Source: Zea mays
Taxonomy: Eukaryota > Streptophyta > Magnoliopsida > Poales > Poaceae
DNA: 64,000 nt
Direction of reading: 5' to 3'
Assembly: GCF_902167145.1 (NCBI RefSeq)
Contig: NC_050100.1
Coordinates: 216,002,081-216,066,080, forward strand
The notes below the pieces were generated by a model that was not told the DNA's origin, made no database searches, and saw nothing but the letters and a program-made list of their open reading frames with translations. Made by a program: the position numbers and the translations under genes. Shown here piece by piece: positions 20,829 through 32,894 of this stretch (its first letter is position 1; each line of letters starts with the position of its first letter).

Positions 20829-21266
20829 AAATTAATAGTACCTATCTCGCGAGACAACAAATTCAACTGGACTAGTCCTGCAAGGATGAGTGTAAATAAC
20901 TCAGCTCAAACATGCAATTCGTTATCCATTGATCCCAAAACTTCCTTTTATAATATACAAGGGAATCATGCACCAATTAAGTAACGGACTGCAATAGCCC
21001 TGTAACTAAAAGTGAACACAGAAACAGAAATAGTTTAACTAAGCTCATAATTCCTTGCAAACCTTGGCTTGTAATAGACAGTGAACATACTACCAGTGTT
21101 CACTGCATGCCATGCTGTTGCAAGAACACCAAGATGCATACTGTGGTTTGATGTTACTGAAGATGGGATAGTGGTTTGGTGCCTCAGTGCACGCCAAACT
21201 CCAACACATAGCTCCCCATTCTCACCTCTATCATGTAAAATTTAAGGAACCGGGTATTGGTATGGT

Positions 21267-21796
21267 TAGGGGTGGGCGTTCGGGTTACCCGAAAATTTCG
21301 GGTCGGGTAATTCGGGTTTTTAAAATTTCGGGTTTTGAGAATCGATACCCGAAATTACAACGGGTTTTGTAATACCCGAAATTTCGGGTACCCGAAGTTT
21401 CGGGTTCGGGTTCGGGTATTCCCGAACTACCCGAACTATTGTGTCACCTTCATAAAAACGCATACACCCTATTAAATTAGTATAAAAATATAGTTTGAAT
21501 AATGATACACATGGACATATAAAACACAAGCAATCTACAATCATAAGTTATGCACACATACACATAATTATAAATGTACAAATTAATAATTAAGCATGAC
21601 ATGGGTACATGACACATTAAAGTTCGGGTAATTCGGGTATTTCGGGTACCCGATTGTGATACCCGAATTACCCGAACTAAATTCGGGTTTTGCAAGTTGC
21701 TACCCGAAATTCCTGAACAAAATTCGGGTTTCGGGTATTTCGGGTTCGGGTATTTCGGGTTCGGGTTTCGGGTTACGGGTTTTTTGCCCAGCCCTA
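21267..21796. mobile_element. hAT-type MITE, 530 bp
   Basis: Ends TAGGGGTGGGC and GCCCAGCCCTA are inverted repeats with one mismatch. GGTATGGT at 21259-21266 and 21797-21804 is a perfect 8-bp target duplication, the hAT hallmark. Both subterminal regions are packed with CGGGT/ACCCG hexamer-like units (TTCGGGTA), which in hAT elements often serve as transposase binding sites. The AT-rich middle has no coding capacity. It sits inside the Mutator-like element. Confidence 0.92.
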
Positions 21797-22025
21797 GGTA
21801 TGGTAGTCAAGCGTAAAAAAGGAGAGTTAAGAGCAACCGCATTAACTGCTCATCATAGCACCTGAGAAATATGAAGGCATCCCCCACGACAAGACGCTTG
21901 GCGCTCACAAAAAAACACTCCAACCACTTTGCATGAGATGTCTTCGTGGCTGACCTATGAAATGCTAAGTTGTAAATTTTAACAGGTATAAGATCATCAA
22001 CTATCCAAGTTATAATTTAGGTCAC

Positions 22026-23356
22026 TGTCGGTACCCTGAAATAGGGGTACCCCTTACTACTGTGCAAAGACGCAGTACCCACGCGGCTATCACTTAGTCG
22101 CGTGGAAGAAGTGTTGCGTATGGGACCAAGCCACGGCTCGCCCTAGTCTCATGCGGCTATTCTGGGTCCACAACAGTGCTTGACTCCACCACGTGGGCGG
22201 GGTCCGGAGCCGCCACGTGTCCAGAGAAGGTGGTATACTCCAAGACATCAACAGTGGTCCGGACCCCCACGGGTGAGCGCCGGACCCCCGGATATACCGA
22301 CCGGACCCCCAGGGTTGGTCCTGGACCCTCGGGTATACAGTCCGGACCCCCAAGGTTGGTCCCGGACCTCCACGTGTGCAAGCCGGACCGCTGGGATAGG
22401 GTCCGGACCCCCTCCCCCCCGTAAGGGGTCTGGACTGTCCACAGCGGGATCCGTTACCGACACGTGTCAGGACCCAGTCTAGTGCGGACCTGTCCGCATA
22501 CGCCTCTGCTCCCCGCCCAGGCGGGGACCCGATGCTGCCACGTGGCCTACTGCTCGTGACGTAAGCCAGCGGGCAGAGCCTGACGTAAGGCCTCTGGGTT
22601 GCGCGACCCCTGCATTTATTGCGGATAAGACGCGCCGCCTGACAAGCGATGTGCCGCCTCGGCATTTAATGAGGCCTGCCCACTCTGCTGTCAGGCGGCG
22701 ACCTGTCCATTCCACTGGCAAGCAGTGTGCCGCCTCAGCATTTAATGAGGCCTGCCCACTCTGCTGTCAGGCGGCGACCTGTCCATTCCACTGGCAAGCA
22801 GTGTGCCGTCTCAGTATTTAATGAGACCTGTCAATTCCGCTGGCAGGCGGCATGCCTGTCTATTCCATTGGCAGGCGGCACGCCCATGCTGCGGCATGCA
22901 CTATACTCATCATCACTCGTATGTTGCTAGGGAAGCTTCCGCTGCACGCTAATGCTACGCAGACCGTGGATGCCAGGATGCAGGAAGATTGCGCTGGCGA
23001 TTAGCATTAGTTGCTCCAAGTATTACATCTGTTATGTTCCTGGGCCCACATGTCGGGGCTCAGTACCCTTGTACATGCCTCCCTTAAGCTATAAAAGGGG
23101 GCACACGACGTTACAAGGCAGGTTTTTTCAAAACGAACTTAGACACTGAGACTCTCGGCTCTCAAGCTCTCACAGGAATACAACACACAGTGGAGTAGGG
23201 TATTACGCTCCAGTGGCCCGAACCACACTAAATCCTTGTGTCTTTGCGTGTCCATCCTGAATCCATCTAACAAGCAAAACGCTTAGTCCCCCTCCTCATC
23301 TTAGGATTTAGGGTGGGTGCATTCCGCCATCCGGCCGGAGAATTTTCTCTCTGACA
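22026..23356 (+). repeat. 5' LTR of element A
   Basis: TATAAAAGGGG at 23090. Contains 2-3 tandem ~70-bp units around 22640-22860 (CCTCAGCATTTAATGAGG...CCACTGGCAAGCAG) and several CCGGACCCCC motifs. Confidence 0.93.
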
Positions 23357-23377
23357 TTTGGTGCGTCAGGTAGGAGG
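23357..23377 (+). other. Primer-binding region of element A
   Basis: TTTGGTGCGTCAGGTAGG immediately follows the LTR, in the style of maize gypsy primer sites (TGGCGCGCCAGGTAG) with two changes. The tRNA species was not determined. Confidence 0.5.
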
Positions 23378-23417
23378 CTTTGGCTTTAAGTTTTTGCTTG
23401 TTTTTCTGCTCGACCCC

Positions 23418-24451
23418 ATGGTCCACATCGTCGAGCTCCAAGATTTCGTGCCCGAGGACTTCATACTGGAGGAGGAGGCTGCCTCTTCCACTCCGCGGGC
23501 CACCAACCTCCCTGCGCCTGGTGCAGCGGCTACTGTGCACTCTGCACGACAGCACACTCTCGCGCAAACATCTCGGGCATCTAGGGCTGCGCCTGGGGCG
23601 CTGTTAGCAGCTAGGGAATTGCTGCGCCACCCTCCTAGCTCCACGGCCTCTCCAGGAGCCATGAAGTAGTGGCGGGACGATGTCAACCGTCTGCTCGGCA
23701 TGGCGCACTCTGGCTCAACCAGGCCCATGCCTCAGTCATCCCGGCGTCAACATGAGGCGTCGGCATCTGTGCGCTCACCCTCGGTGAGGGCAGCACCGAC
23801 TGAGGACCTGCGGGCGGAGCTCAACCGCCGGCGCGTGGCAGAGGACGCTCCAGTCTCTCTGGAGAGGTCTAATGACCTGCGGGCATAACTCAACCGCAGG
23901 CGTGTGGGCGAGGATGCCCGCGTCTCTCTAGAGAGGGCGCGAGAGCGTCGACAGAACGTCGAGGGTCGCAACCTCGACTACGACTTCGCTGTGGTTGCAC
24001 CGTAGACTCGCCCGGATCCAGGCGGGTGTCCCATTGGCCGGCGTGGGCTGCGCCGCACTCGCGGACCATCTCCGCGCGGCGACCTGGCCATCCAAGTTCC
24101 GGCCACACCTGCTGGAGAAGTACGACGGTACGTCCAATCCGTTGGAATTCTTGGAGGTTTACGTCACCGCCATCACGGCAGCAGGTGGAGACACCACCGT
24201 GATGGCAACATACTTCCATGTTGCCTTGTTTGGGCTGGCCCGTACTTGGTCATGAACCTTGCCCAGGATCGATCTACTCTTGGGAAGAGCTCTACGCGCG
24301 GTTCACAGCGAACTTCGCCAGCGCTGACCAACAACATGGCATGGAGGCCCACCTCCACGTAGTGAGGCAGGAGCCCGGGGAAACTCTCTGAACGTTCATC
24401 ACCCGCTTCACCAAGGTACGAGGCACCATACCTCGTATTTCAGATGCTTCC
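23418..24451 (+). pseudogene. Element A gag, N-terminal part, decayed
   Basis: Starts MVHIVELQDFVPED at the ATG at 23418. The first stop is at 23667, and further stops and frameshifts follow. The gag core at about 24040-24250 can still be read (LADHLRAATWPSKFRPHL, EKYDGTSNPLEFLEVY, ITAAGGDTTVMATYF), then a retrotransposon gag segment to RISDA at the junction with element B. The sequence after B (32475) continues the same protein, confirming that B interrupted it. Confidence 0.85.
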
Positions 24452-24664
24452 TGAAAGTCGCCTAGAGGGGGGTAAATAGGCGGAATCTAAAATTTACAAA
24501 CTTTAAGCACAACTACAAGCCGGGATTAGCGTTAGAAATAAAATCGAGTCCGAAAGAGAGGGCGAAAACAAATCACAAGCAAATGAAGAGTGTGACACGT
24601 TGATTTGTTTTACCGAGGTTCGGTTCTTGCAAACCTACTCCCCGTTGAGGTGGTCACAAAGACC
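24452..24664 (-). repeat. Truncated 3' LTR of element B
   Basis: Matches 31281-31493 of the right LTR, then departs at GACCGG. The next bases (AATCTGAAATTTACAAAC, 24665 on) are themselves a copy of the LTR stretch at 31313-31334, so the join is a rearrangement rather than a simple end. Confidence 0.85.
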
Positions 24665-25357
24665 GGAATCTGAAATTTACAAACTTTATGCATGGATGGT
24701 TTTCTTCTTATTTAAAAGTTTGGACCACACTGCACCACAAGTTTTGTTTTGCAAATTATTTGTAGAATTCTTTTCAAAACTTTTTGCAAATAGTCAAAGA
24801 TATATGAATAAGATTGAAAGAAGCATTTTCAAGATTTTGAAATTTTCTCCCCCTATTTCAAATGGTTTTCCTTTGACTAAACAAAACTCCCCCTCAATGA
24901 AATTCTCCTCTTAGTGTTCAAGAGGGTTTTACAAATTTTTGAAGATACTAGAACTTTCTCCCTCTTTTGAAATCTCATTAAGATACTAATTTGAAAACTT
25001 CATTTTTAAAATTTCGGTGGTGGTGCGGTCCTTTTGCTTTGGGCTAATACTTTCTCCCCCTTTGGCATGAATTGCCAAAAACGGATACTTGTGAGTGAAA
25101 TATAAGCCCTTTTACTTTCTCCCGAATGGCAAACAAATAAATATGAGTGAAAGATTATATCGATGTGGAGAGATGGTGGAATACCAGCAAAGTGTAGATA
25201 ATACCGATGGAGTGGAGTGGAAGCGTCGTCTTTGCCGAATACTCCATTTCCCTTTCAATTCTATGACTAAGCATGAGAATACACTTGAAAACACATTAGT
25301 CATAGACATAAGAGAGATATGATCAAAGGTATATAAATGAGCTATGTGTGCAAAGTA

Positions 25358-28300
25358 TCAATCAAAGTTCCGAGAATCAAGAATGTTTAGCTCATTCCTA
25401 AGTTTGGTAAAGGTTTTCTCATCTAGTGGTTTGGTAAAGATATCGGCTAGTTGTTCTTTGGAGTTAATATAGGCTATCTCGATATCCCCCCATTGTTGGT
25501 GATCTCTCAAAAAGTGATACCGAATGGCTATGTGCTTAGTGCGGCTGTGTTCAACGGGATTATCTGCCATGCGGATTGCACTCTCATTATCACATAGAAG
25601 AGGGACTTTGCTAAATTTGTAGCCATTGTCCCTAAGGGTTTGCCTCATCCAAAGTAATTGCGCGCAACAATGGCCTGTGGCAATATACTCGACTTCGGCG
25701 ATAGAAAGAGCTACTGAGTTTTGTTTCTTTGAAGCCCAGGACACCAGGGATCTCCCTAGAAACTGACAAGTCCCTGATGTGCTCTTCCTATCAATTTTAC
25801 ACCCTGCCCAATCAGCATCGGAATATCCTAATAAATCAAACAAGGATCCCTTGGGGTACCAAAGACCAAACTTAGGCGTATGAACTAAATATCTCAAGAT
25901 TCTCTTCACGGCCTTAAGGTGAACTTCCTTAGGATCGGCTTGGAACCTTGCACACATGCATACAGAAAGCATAATATCCGGTCGAGATGCACATAAATAG
26001 AGTAAAGATCCTATCATCGACCGGTATACCTTTTGGTCTATGGATTTACCTCCCGTGTCGAGGTCGAGATGCCCATTGGTTCCCATGGGTGTCTTGATGG
26101 GCTTGGCATCCTTCATTCCAAACTTGGTGAGTATATCTTGAATGTACTTCGTTTGGCTAATGAAGGTGCCCTCTTGGAGTTGCTTCACTTGAAATCCTAG
26201 AAAATACTTCAACTCCCCCATCATAGACATCTCGAATTTTTGAACCATGATCCTACTAAACTCTTCACAAGTAGATTTGTTAGTAGACCCAAATATGATA
26301 TCATCAACATAAATTTGGCATACAAACAAATCATTTGCAATAGTTTTAGTAAAGAGAGTATGATCGGCTTTTCTGACTTTGAAGCCATTAGTGATAAGAA
26401 AATATCTTAGGCATTCATATCATGCTCTTGGGGCTTGCTTGAGCCCATAAAGCGCCTTAGAGAGTTTATATACATGGTTAGGATACTCACTATCTTCAAA
26501 GCCAGGAGGTTGCTCAACATAGACCTCTTCCTTGATTGGTCCATTGAGGAAGGCACTCTTCACGTCCATTTGATATAGCTTAAAGCCATAGTAAGTAGCA
26601 TAGGCAAGTAATATGTGAATTAACTCAAGCCTAGCTACGGGTGCATAGGTTTCACCAAAATCCAAACCTTCGACTAGTGAATAACCCTTGGCCATAAGTC
26701 GGGCTTTGTTCCTTGTCAGCACACCATGCTCATCTTGCTTGTTGCGGAAGACCCACTTGGTTCCTACAACATTTTGGTTAGGACGTGGAACTAAATACCA
26801 TACCTCATTTCTCGTGAAGTTGTTGAGCTCCTCTTGCATCGCCAGCACCCAATCCGAATCTTTAAGTGCATCCTCTACCCTGTGTGGCTCAATAGAGGAA
26901 ACAAACGAGTAATGTTCACAAAAATGAGCTACTCGAGATCGAGTAGTTACCCCCTTATGGATATTGCCGAGGATGGTGTTCACTGGGTGATCTCTTTGAA
27001 TCGCCTGGTGAACTCTTAGGTGTGGCGGTCTTGGACCCTGATCATCTTCCTTGTCTTGATCATTGGCATCTCCCTCTTGATCATTGCCCTCCTCTTGAGG
27101 TGGCTCATCCTCTTGATCTTCATTTTCATCATCTTGAGCTTGATCCTCATATTGGGTTGGTGGAGATGCTTGTGTGGAAGATGATGGTTGATCTTGTGCT
27201 TGTGGAGGCTCTTCGGATTCCTTAGGACACACATCCCCAATGGACATGTTCCTTAGCGCGACGCACAGAGCCTCTTCATCATCTAGCTCATCAAGATCAA
27301 CTTGCTCTACTTGAGAGCCATTAGTCTCATCAAACACAATGTCACAAGAAACTTCAACTAGTCCAGTGGACTTGTTAAAGACTCTATATGCCCTTGCGTT
27401 CATATGATGTTTAGATTTTCTACAGCCTTAGGAGCAAATTTAGATTTTCTACCTCTTTTAACAAGAATAAAACATTTGCTACCAAATACTCTAAAATATG
27501 AAACATTGGGCTTTTTACCGGTGAGGAGTTCATATGATGTTTTCTTGAGGATTCGGTGAAGATAGAGACGGTTGATGGCGTAGCAAGCAGTGTTGATTGC
27601 TTCCGCCCAAGACCGGTCCGAAGTCTTGTACTCATCAAGCATGGTCCTCGCCATGTCAAGTAGAGTTCTATTCTTCCTCTCCACTACACCATTTTGTTGT
27701 GGCGTGTAGGGAGAAGAAAACTCATGCTTGATGCCCTTCTCCTTAAGAAAGCCTTCAATTTGAGAGTTCTTGAACTCCGTCCTGTTGTCGCTTCTAATCT
27801 TTTTGATTCTCAAGCCGAACTCATTTTGAGCCCGTCTCAAGAATCCCTTTAAGGTCTCTTGGGTTTGTGATTTTTCCTGCAAAAAGAACACCCAAGTGAA
27901 GCGAGAATAATCATCCACAATAACTAGACAGTACTTACTCCTGCCGATGCTTATGTAAGCTATCGGGCCGAATAGGTCTATGTGGAGTAGCTCAAGTGGC
28001 ATGTCGGTCATCATGATGTTCTTGTGTGGATGATGAGCACCAACTTGCTTCCCTGCTTGGCATGCGCTACAAATCCTGTCTTTCTCAAAATAAACATTTG
28101 TTAGTCCCAAAATGTGTTCTCCCTTTAGAAACTTGTGAAGATTCTTCATTCCAACGTGGGCTAGTCGGCGATGCTAGAGCCAGCCCATATTAGTCTTAGC
28201 AATTAAACAAGTGTCGAGTTTAGCTCTATTGAAATCAACTAAGTATAGTTGACCCTCTAACACTCCCTTAAATGCTACTGAATCATCACATCTTCTAAAG

Positions 28301-28600
28301 ACAGTAACACCTAAATCTGTAAAAAGACAGTTGTAACCCATTTTGCATAATTGAGAAACTGAAAGCAAATTGTAATCTAAAGAATCGACAAGAAAAACAT
28401 TGGAAATAGAATGATCAGGTGATATAGCAATTTTACCAAGTCCTTTGACCAAACCTTGATTTCCATCCCCGAATGTGATAGCTCTTTGGGGATCTTGGTT
28501 TTTCTCATAGGAGGAGAACATCCTTTTCTCCCCGGTCATGTGGTTTGTGCACCCGCTATCAATGATCCAACTTATGCCCCCGGATGCATAAACCTACAAA
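25358..28600 (-). pseudogene. Element B pol (protease to RNase H), interrupted
   Basis: Order from the right: protease DSGCTNHM (about 28540-28565), GAG-pre-integrase [14 protein letters not shown] and CSACQAGKQ, integrase ([29 protein letters not shown]), RT ([29 protein letters not shown] near 26297-26312), and RNase H ([29 protein letters not shown]). Breaks: Trp to TAG at 28171 in WHRR; a small deletion and frameshift near 27403 where the integrase tail should read on; Trp to TGA at 26418 after KQAPRA. Active-site residues outside the breaks are intact. It ends DSRNFD at 25358, as element C ends DSRNLD. Confidence 0.9.
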
Positions 28601-28652
28601 ACAAATTTAGGCCTTGTTCTTAGGTACCCAAACGGTCTTGGGTCCTTTGACA

Positions 28653-31235
28653 TTAGAAACAAGCACCTTGGGTACCCAAACACAAGTCTTTGACCCCTTG
28701 TGTTTGTCCCCCAACATATTTGGCAACTACTTTGCCTGATTTGTTAGTGAGCACATATGAAGCATCAAAAGTCTTAAATGAAATGTTATGATCATTTGAT
28801 GCAATAGGAGATTTCTTTTTAGGTATTTTAACATGAGTAGAACGCCTAGAGCTAGAAGCCTCATTCTTATAAATAAAAGCATGGTGAGAAACAGAATGAG
28901 TTTTCTTAGCATGAATTCTCCTAATCTTATCCTCAGGATAACCAGCAGGATATAAAATATAGCCCTTGTTATCTTGAGGCATGGGAGCCTTGCCCTTAAC
29001 AAAGTTAGACAATCTCTTAGGGGCATTAATTTTGACATTGCCTCCCTGTTGGAAGCCAATGTCATCCTTAATGTCAGGGCGTCTCCCATTGTAGAGCATA
29101 CTACGAGCAAATTTAAAATTTTCATTTTCTAATTCATGCTTGGCAATTTTAGCATCTAATTTTGCTATATGATCATTTTGTTGTTTAATCATAGCAATGT
29201 GATCATGGATAGCATCAATATTAACATCTCTACATCTAGTGCAAATAGAGACATGACTAACAATAGATGTAGAGGGTTTGCAAACATTTAGTTCATCAAT
29301 CTTAGCATGTAACATGACATTTTCATTTCTAAGATTGGAAATAACATCATTGCAAACATTTAAATCTTTAGCCTTAGCAATTAATTTTTCATTCTCAATC
29401 TTAAGGCTAGCAAGTGATTCATTCAACATGTCAATCTTAGCAATTAAACTAGCATTATCATTTCTAAGATTAACAATTGAATCATCACAAATATTTGATT
29501 TCTCAACCTTAGCAATTAATTTGGCATTTTCATTTCTAAGGTTAGAGATAGTGTCATGGCAAGTGCTTAGCTCACTAGTTAATTTTTTCACATTTTTCTA
29601 CTTCCTGAGCATAAGCATTTTTAACCTTAACATGCTTCTTATTTTCTTTAATTAGGAAGTCCTCTTGGCTATCCAAGAGTTCATCCTTCTCATGAATAGC
29701 ACTAATCAATTCATTTAATTTTCCTTTTTATTGCATGTTTAGGTTGGCAAAAAGGGTGAGCAAGTTATCCTCATCATTACTAGAATTATCCTCATCACTA
29801 GAAGTTGCATACTTAGTGGAGGATCTAGATTTTACCTTCTTTTTCTTGTCGTCCTTTGCCATGAGGCACTTGTGGCCGACGTTGGGGAAAAGAAGGCCCT
29901 TGTTGATGGTGATGTTTGCGGCGTCCTCGTTGGAGGAGGAGTCGGTGGAGCTCTCGTCCGAGTCCCACTCCCGGCAAACATGGGCATCGCCGCCCTTCTT
30001 CTTGTAGTATCTCTTCTTCTCCTTCTTCTTCCTCCTCTTGTCGTCGCCCTGTCACTGTCACTAGAAATAGGACATTTTGCTATGAAGTGACCGGGCTTAC
30101 CACACTTGTAGCAAACTTTCTTGGAGCGGGGCTTGTAGTCTTTCCCCCTCCTTTGCTTGAGGATTTGGCGGAAGCTCTTGATGATGAGCGTCATGTCCTC
30201 GCTGTCGAGCTTGGAGGCATCGATGGAGAGTCTACTTGATGTAGACTCTTCTTTCTTCTCCTCCGTCACCTTGAATGCGACGGGTTGTATCTCGGGTACG
30301 GAGGAGGCGCCTTGCTCGATGATCTTCTTGAAGCCTTTGATCATCAATTCAAAGCTCACAAATTTTCCTATCACTTCCTCGGGAGACATTAGTTTATATC
30401 TAGGATCACCACGAATTAATTGAACTTGAGTAGGGTTAAGAAAAATAAGTGATCTAAGAATAACCTTGACCATTTCATGGTCATCCCATTTGGTGCTCCC
30501 GAGGTTGCACACTTGGTTTACCAAGGTTTTGAGCCGGTTGTACATAGCTTGTGGCTCCTCTCCTTGGTTGAGCATGAACCGACCGAGCTCTCCCTCGATC
30601 ATTTCCCTCTTGGAGATCTCATCTCCTTCGTGCGCGGTCTTGAGCACGTCCCAAATCTCTTTGGCACTCTTCAACCCTTGCACCTTATTATACTCCTCTC
30701 GACTTAGAGAGGCGAGGAGTATAATGGTGGCTTGGGAGTTGAAGTGCCGGATTTGGGCAACCTCGTCCGAGTCATAGTCTTAATCCCCTATGGATGGTTC
30801 CTGCGCTCCAAACTCAACAATATCCCAAGTACTAGAGTGGAGTGAGGTTAGATGGTGCCTCATTTTATCACTCCACATGTTATAATCTTCACCCTAAAAA
30901 ACGGGTGGTTTGCCTAGTGGGATGGAAAGTAAAGGAGTGTGTTTGGAAATGCGTGGGTAGCGTAGGGGGACCTTACTAAACTTCTTGCGCTCATGGCACT
31001 TAGAAGTGACGGACGGTGCGTCGGAGCCAGAGGTGGATGGCGACGAAGAGTCGGTCTCGTAGTAGACCACTTTCTTCATCTTCTTCTTCTTGTCGCCACT
31101 TCGACGTGACTTGACGCGTGGAGGGGATTCCTCCTTGTGCTTGGTGCCGGACTCCTTTGATGGAGCCTTCCCGTGGCTTGTAGCGGGCCTCTCGCCGGTC
31201 ATGACCTCCTTCTTGGCGTGATCTCCCGACATCAC
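28653..31235 (-). pseudogene. Element B gag, interrupted
   Basis: Begins MMSGDHAKKEVMTGE at 31235 with a Lys/Ser-rich N-terminus (KKKKMKKVVYYETDSSSPS). Stops or frameshifts lie near 30894, 30780 and 29590-29830. The gag core (about 30180-30680, GRFMLNQGEEPQAMYNRLK) and a zinc knuckle CYKCGKPGHFIAKC (about 30067-30113) are clear. The C-terminal third (28653-29591) is a long Asn/Lys-rich coiled-coil repeat (SNLRNENAKLIAKVE and variants), as in SIRE-type gags. Confidence 0.85.
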
Positions 31236-31263
31236 TTCGAGCGGTTAGGCTCTAATAAAGTAC

Positions 31264-31279
31264 CGGGCTCCGATACCAA
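31264..31279 (-). other. Primer-binding site of element B
   Basis: On the minus strand TTGGTATCGGAGCC follows the LTR, an initiator-Met tRNA site. Confidence 0.85.
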
Positions 31280-31280
31280 T

Positions 31281-32469
31281 TGAAAGTCACCTAGAGGGGG
31301 GTGAATAGGCAGAATCTGAAATTTACAAACTTTAAGCACAACTACAAGCCAGGGTTAGCGTTAGAAATAAAATCGAGTCCGAAAGAGAGGGCGAAAACAA
31401 ATCACAAGCAAATGAAGAGTGTGACACGGTGATTTGTTTTACCGAGGTTCGGTTCTTGCAAACCTACTCCCCGCTGAGGTGGTCACAAAGACCGGGTCTC
31501 TTTCAACCCTTTCCCTCTCTCAAACGGTCACCTAGACCGAGTGAGCTTCTCTTCTCAATCAATCGGGACACTAAGTCCCCACAAGGACCACCACACAATT
31601 GGTGTCTCTTGCCTTGATTACAAATGACTTGGGAACAAGAAAGAAGGAAGAAGAAAAGTGATCCAAGCGCAAGAGCTCAAAAGAACACGGCAAAACTCTC
31701 TCTTTTAGTCACTATTGCTTTGAGTGGAATTGGGACTTGGAGAGATTTTGATTCACTCTAATTGTGCTTTAAATTGAATGTTATAGCTCTTGTATTGAAT
31801 GTGTTGGCTGAAAACTTGGATGCCTTGAAGTGTGGTGGTTGGGGGGTATTTATAGCCCCAACCACCAAAGTGGCCGTTGGGAGGGGCTGTTGTCGTATGG
31901 CGCACCGGATAGTCCGGTGCGCCAGCCACGTCACCCAACCGTTAGGGTTCGACCGTTGGAGCTCTGATAGGTGGGGCCACCGGACAGTCCGGTGGTGCAC
32001 CGGACGGTCACTGTTCACTGTCCGGTGCACCTTCTGGCGCCTGCTCTGACTTCTGCGCGCGCAGTTGCACTGTTCACTGTAGACTTTTGCAGACGACCGT
32101 TGGCACAGTTAGCCGTTGCTCCGCTAGCACACCGGACAGTCCGGTGAATTATAGCGGAGTGGCTCCCCAAATTTCCGAAGCTGAGCAGTTCGGAGAGGAT
32201 CTCCCTGGTGCACCGGATATTGTCCGGTGGTGCATCGAACATTGTCCGGTGGCACACCGGATAGTCTGGTGCGCCAGACCAGGGCAGTCTTCGGTTGTCT
32301 TTTGCTCTTTTTATTTGAACCCTTTCTTGGACTTTTTATTGGTTTGTGCCGAACCTTTGGCACCTATAGAACTCATAATCTAGAGCAAACTAGTTAGTCC
32401 AATAATTTGTGTTGGGCAATTCAACCACCAAAATTATTTAGGAAAATGTTTGACCTTATTTCCCCTTCA
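31281..32469 (-). repeat. 5' LTR of element B
   Basis: 1189 bp. Minus-strand TATAAATA at 31847-31854. Several CACCGGACAGTCCGGTG-type palindromes lie at 31910-32275. Confidence 0.93.
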
Positions 32470-32474
32470 CTTCC

Positions 32475-32894
32475 ATCATCACTACTTTTCGCTAGGGAGT
32501 ACGTGATGAAAAGATGTTGGAGAAGTTAGCCACGCACGACGTGGAGACTGTCACCATACTCTTCGCTCTGGCCGACAAGTGCGCCAGAGCCGCCGAGGGC
32601 CGTGCATGGCACTCAGCGCCACAGATCGGGGCTGCCTAGACGGGTGGCTCGAGTGCCGTCGCTGAGGACAGCAAAAAGAAGAAGAAAAAGCATCGCGGCC
32701 ACAAGAAAGCCATCGTCTACCGCTCTGGTCGTCGCAGCTGCGACCGGGGGCTAGAACGAGCGCAACAAGCGCCCACGGCCGCAGAGGGGTAACAGCGGCT
32801 CTTGCCCTATACACCCCAACAGTCACCACAGCGCGCGCGGAGTGTCGCGAGATCATCGAGCTCGCGAAACGCGTCAGTGAGCGGCGCGAGCAGA
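32475..32894 (+). pseudogene. Element A gag, middle part
   Basis: Continues from 24446 across element B: FR-GVRDEKMLEKLATHDVET, ALADKCARAAEGRAWHSAP, then a Lys-rich DSKKKKKKHRGHKK stretch. In-frame stops replace residues near 32637 and 32787. It ends SERREQTS at the insertion site of element D. Confidence 0.85.

Larger units (their letters stand above)
24452..32469 (-). mobile_element. Element B: Opie-like copia retrotransposon, minus strand
   Basis: CTTCC at 24447-24451 and 32470-32474 is a perfect target duplication inside the gag of element A. The 5' LTR (right) is full length; the 3' LTR (left) keeps only its last ~213 bp. Reading right to left: LTR, primer site, gag, pol, truncated LTR. 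Coding regions carry several stops and frameshifts, so it cannot move by itself. Opie assignment rests on the LTR start TGAAGGGGAAATAAGG and end CCTCTAGGTGACTTTCA and on the SIRE-type gag-pol. Confidence 0.93.
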
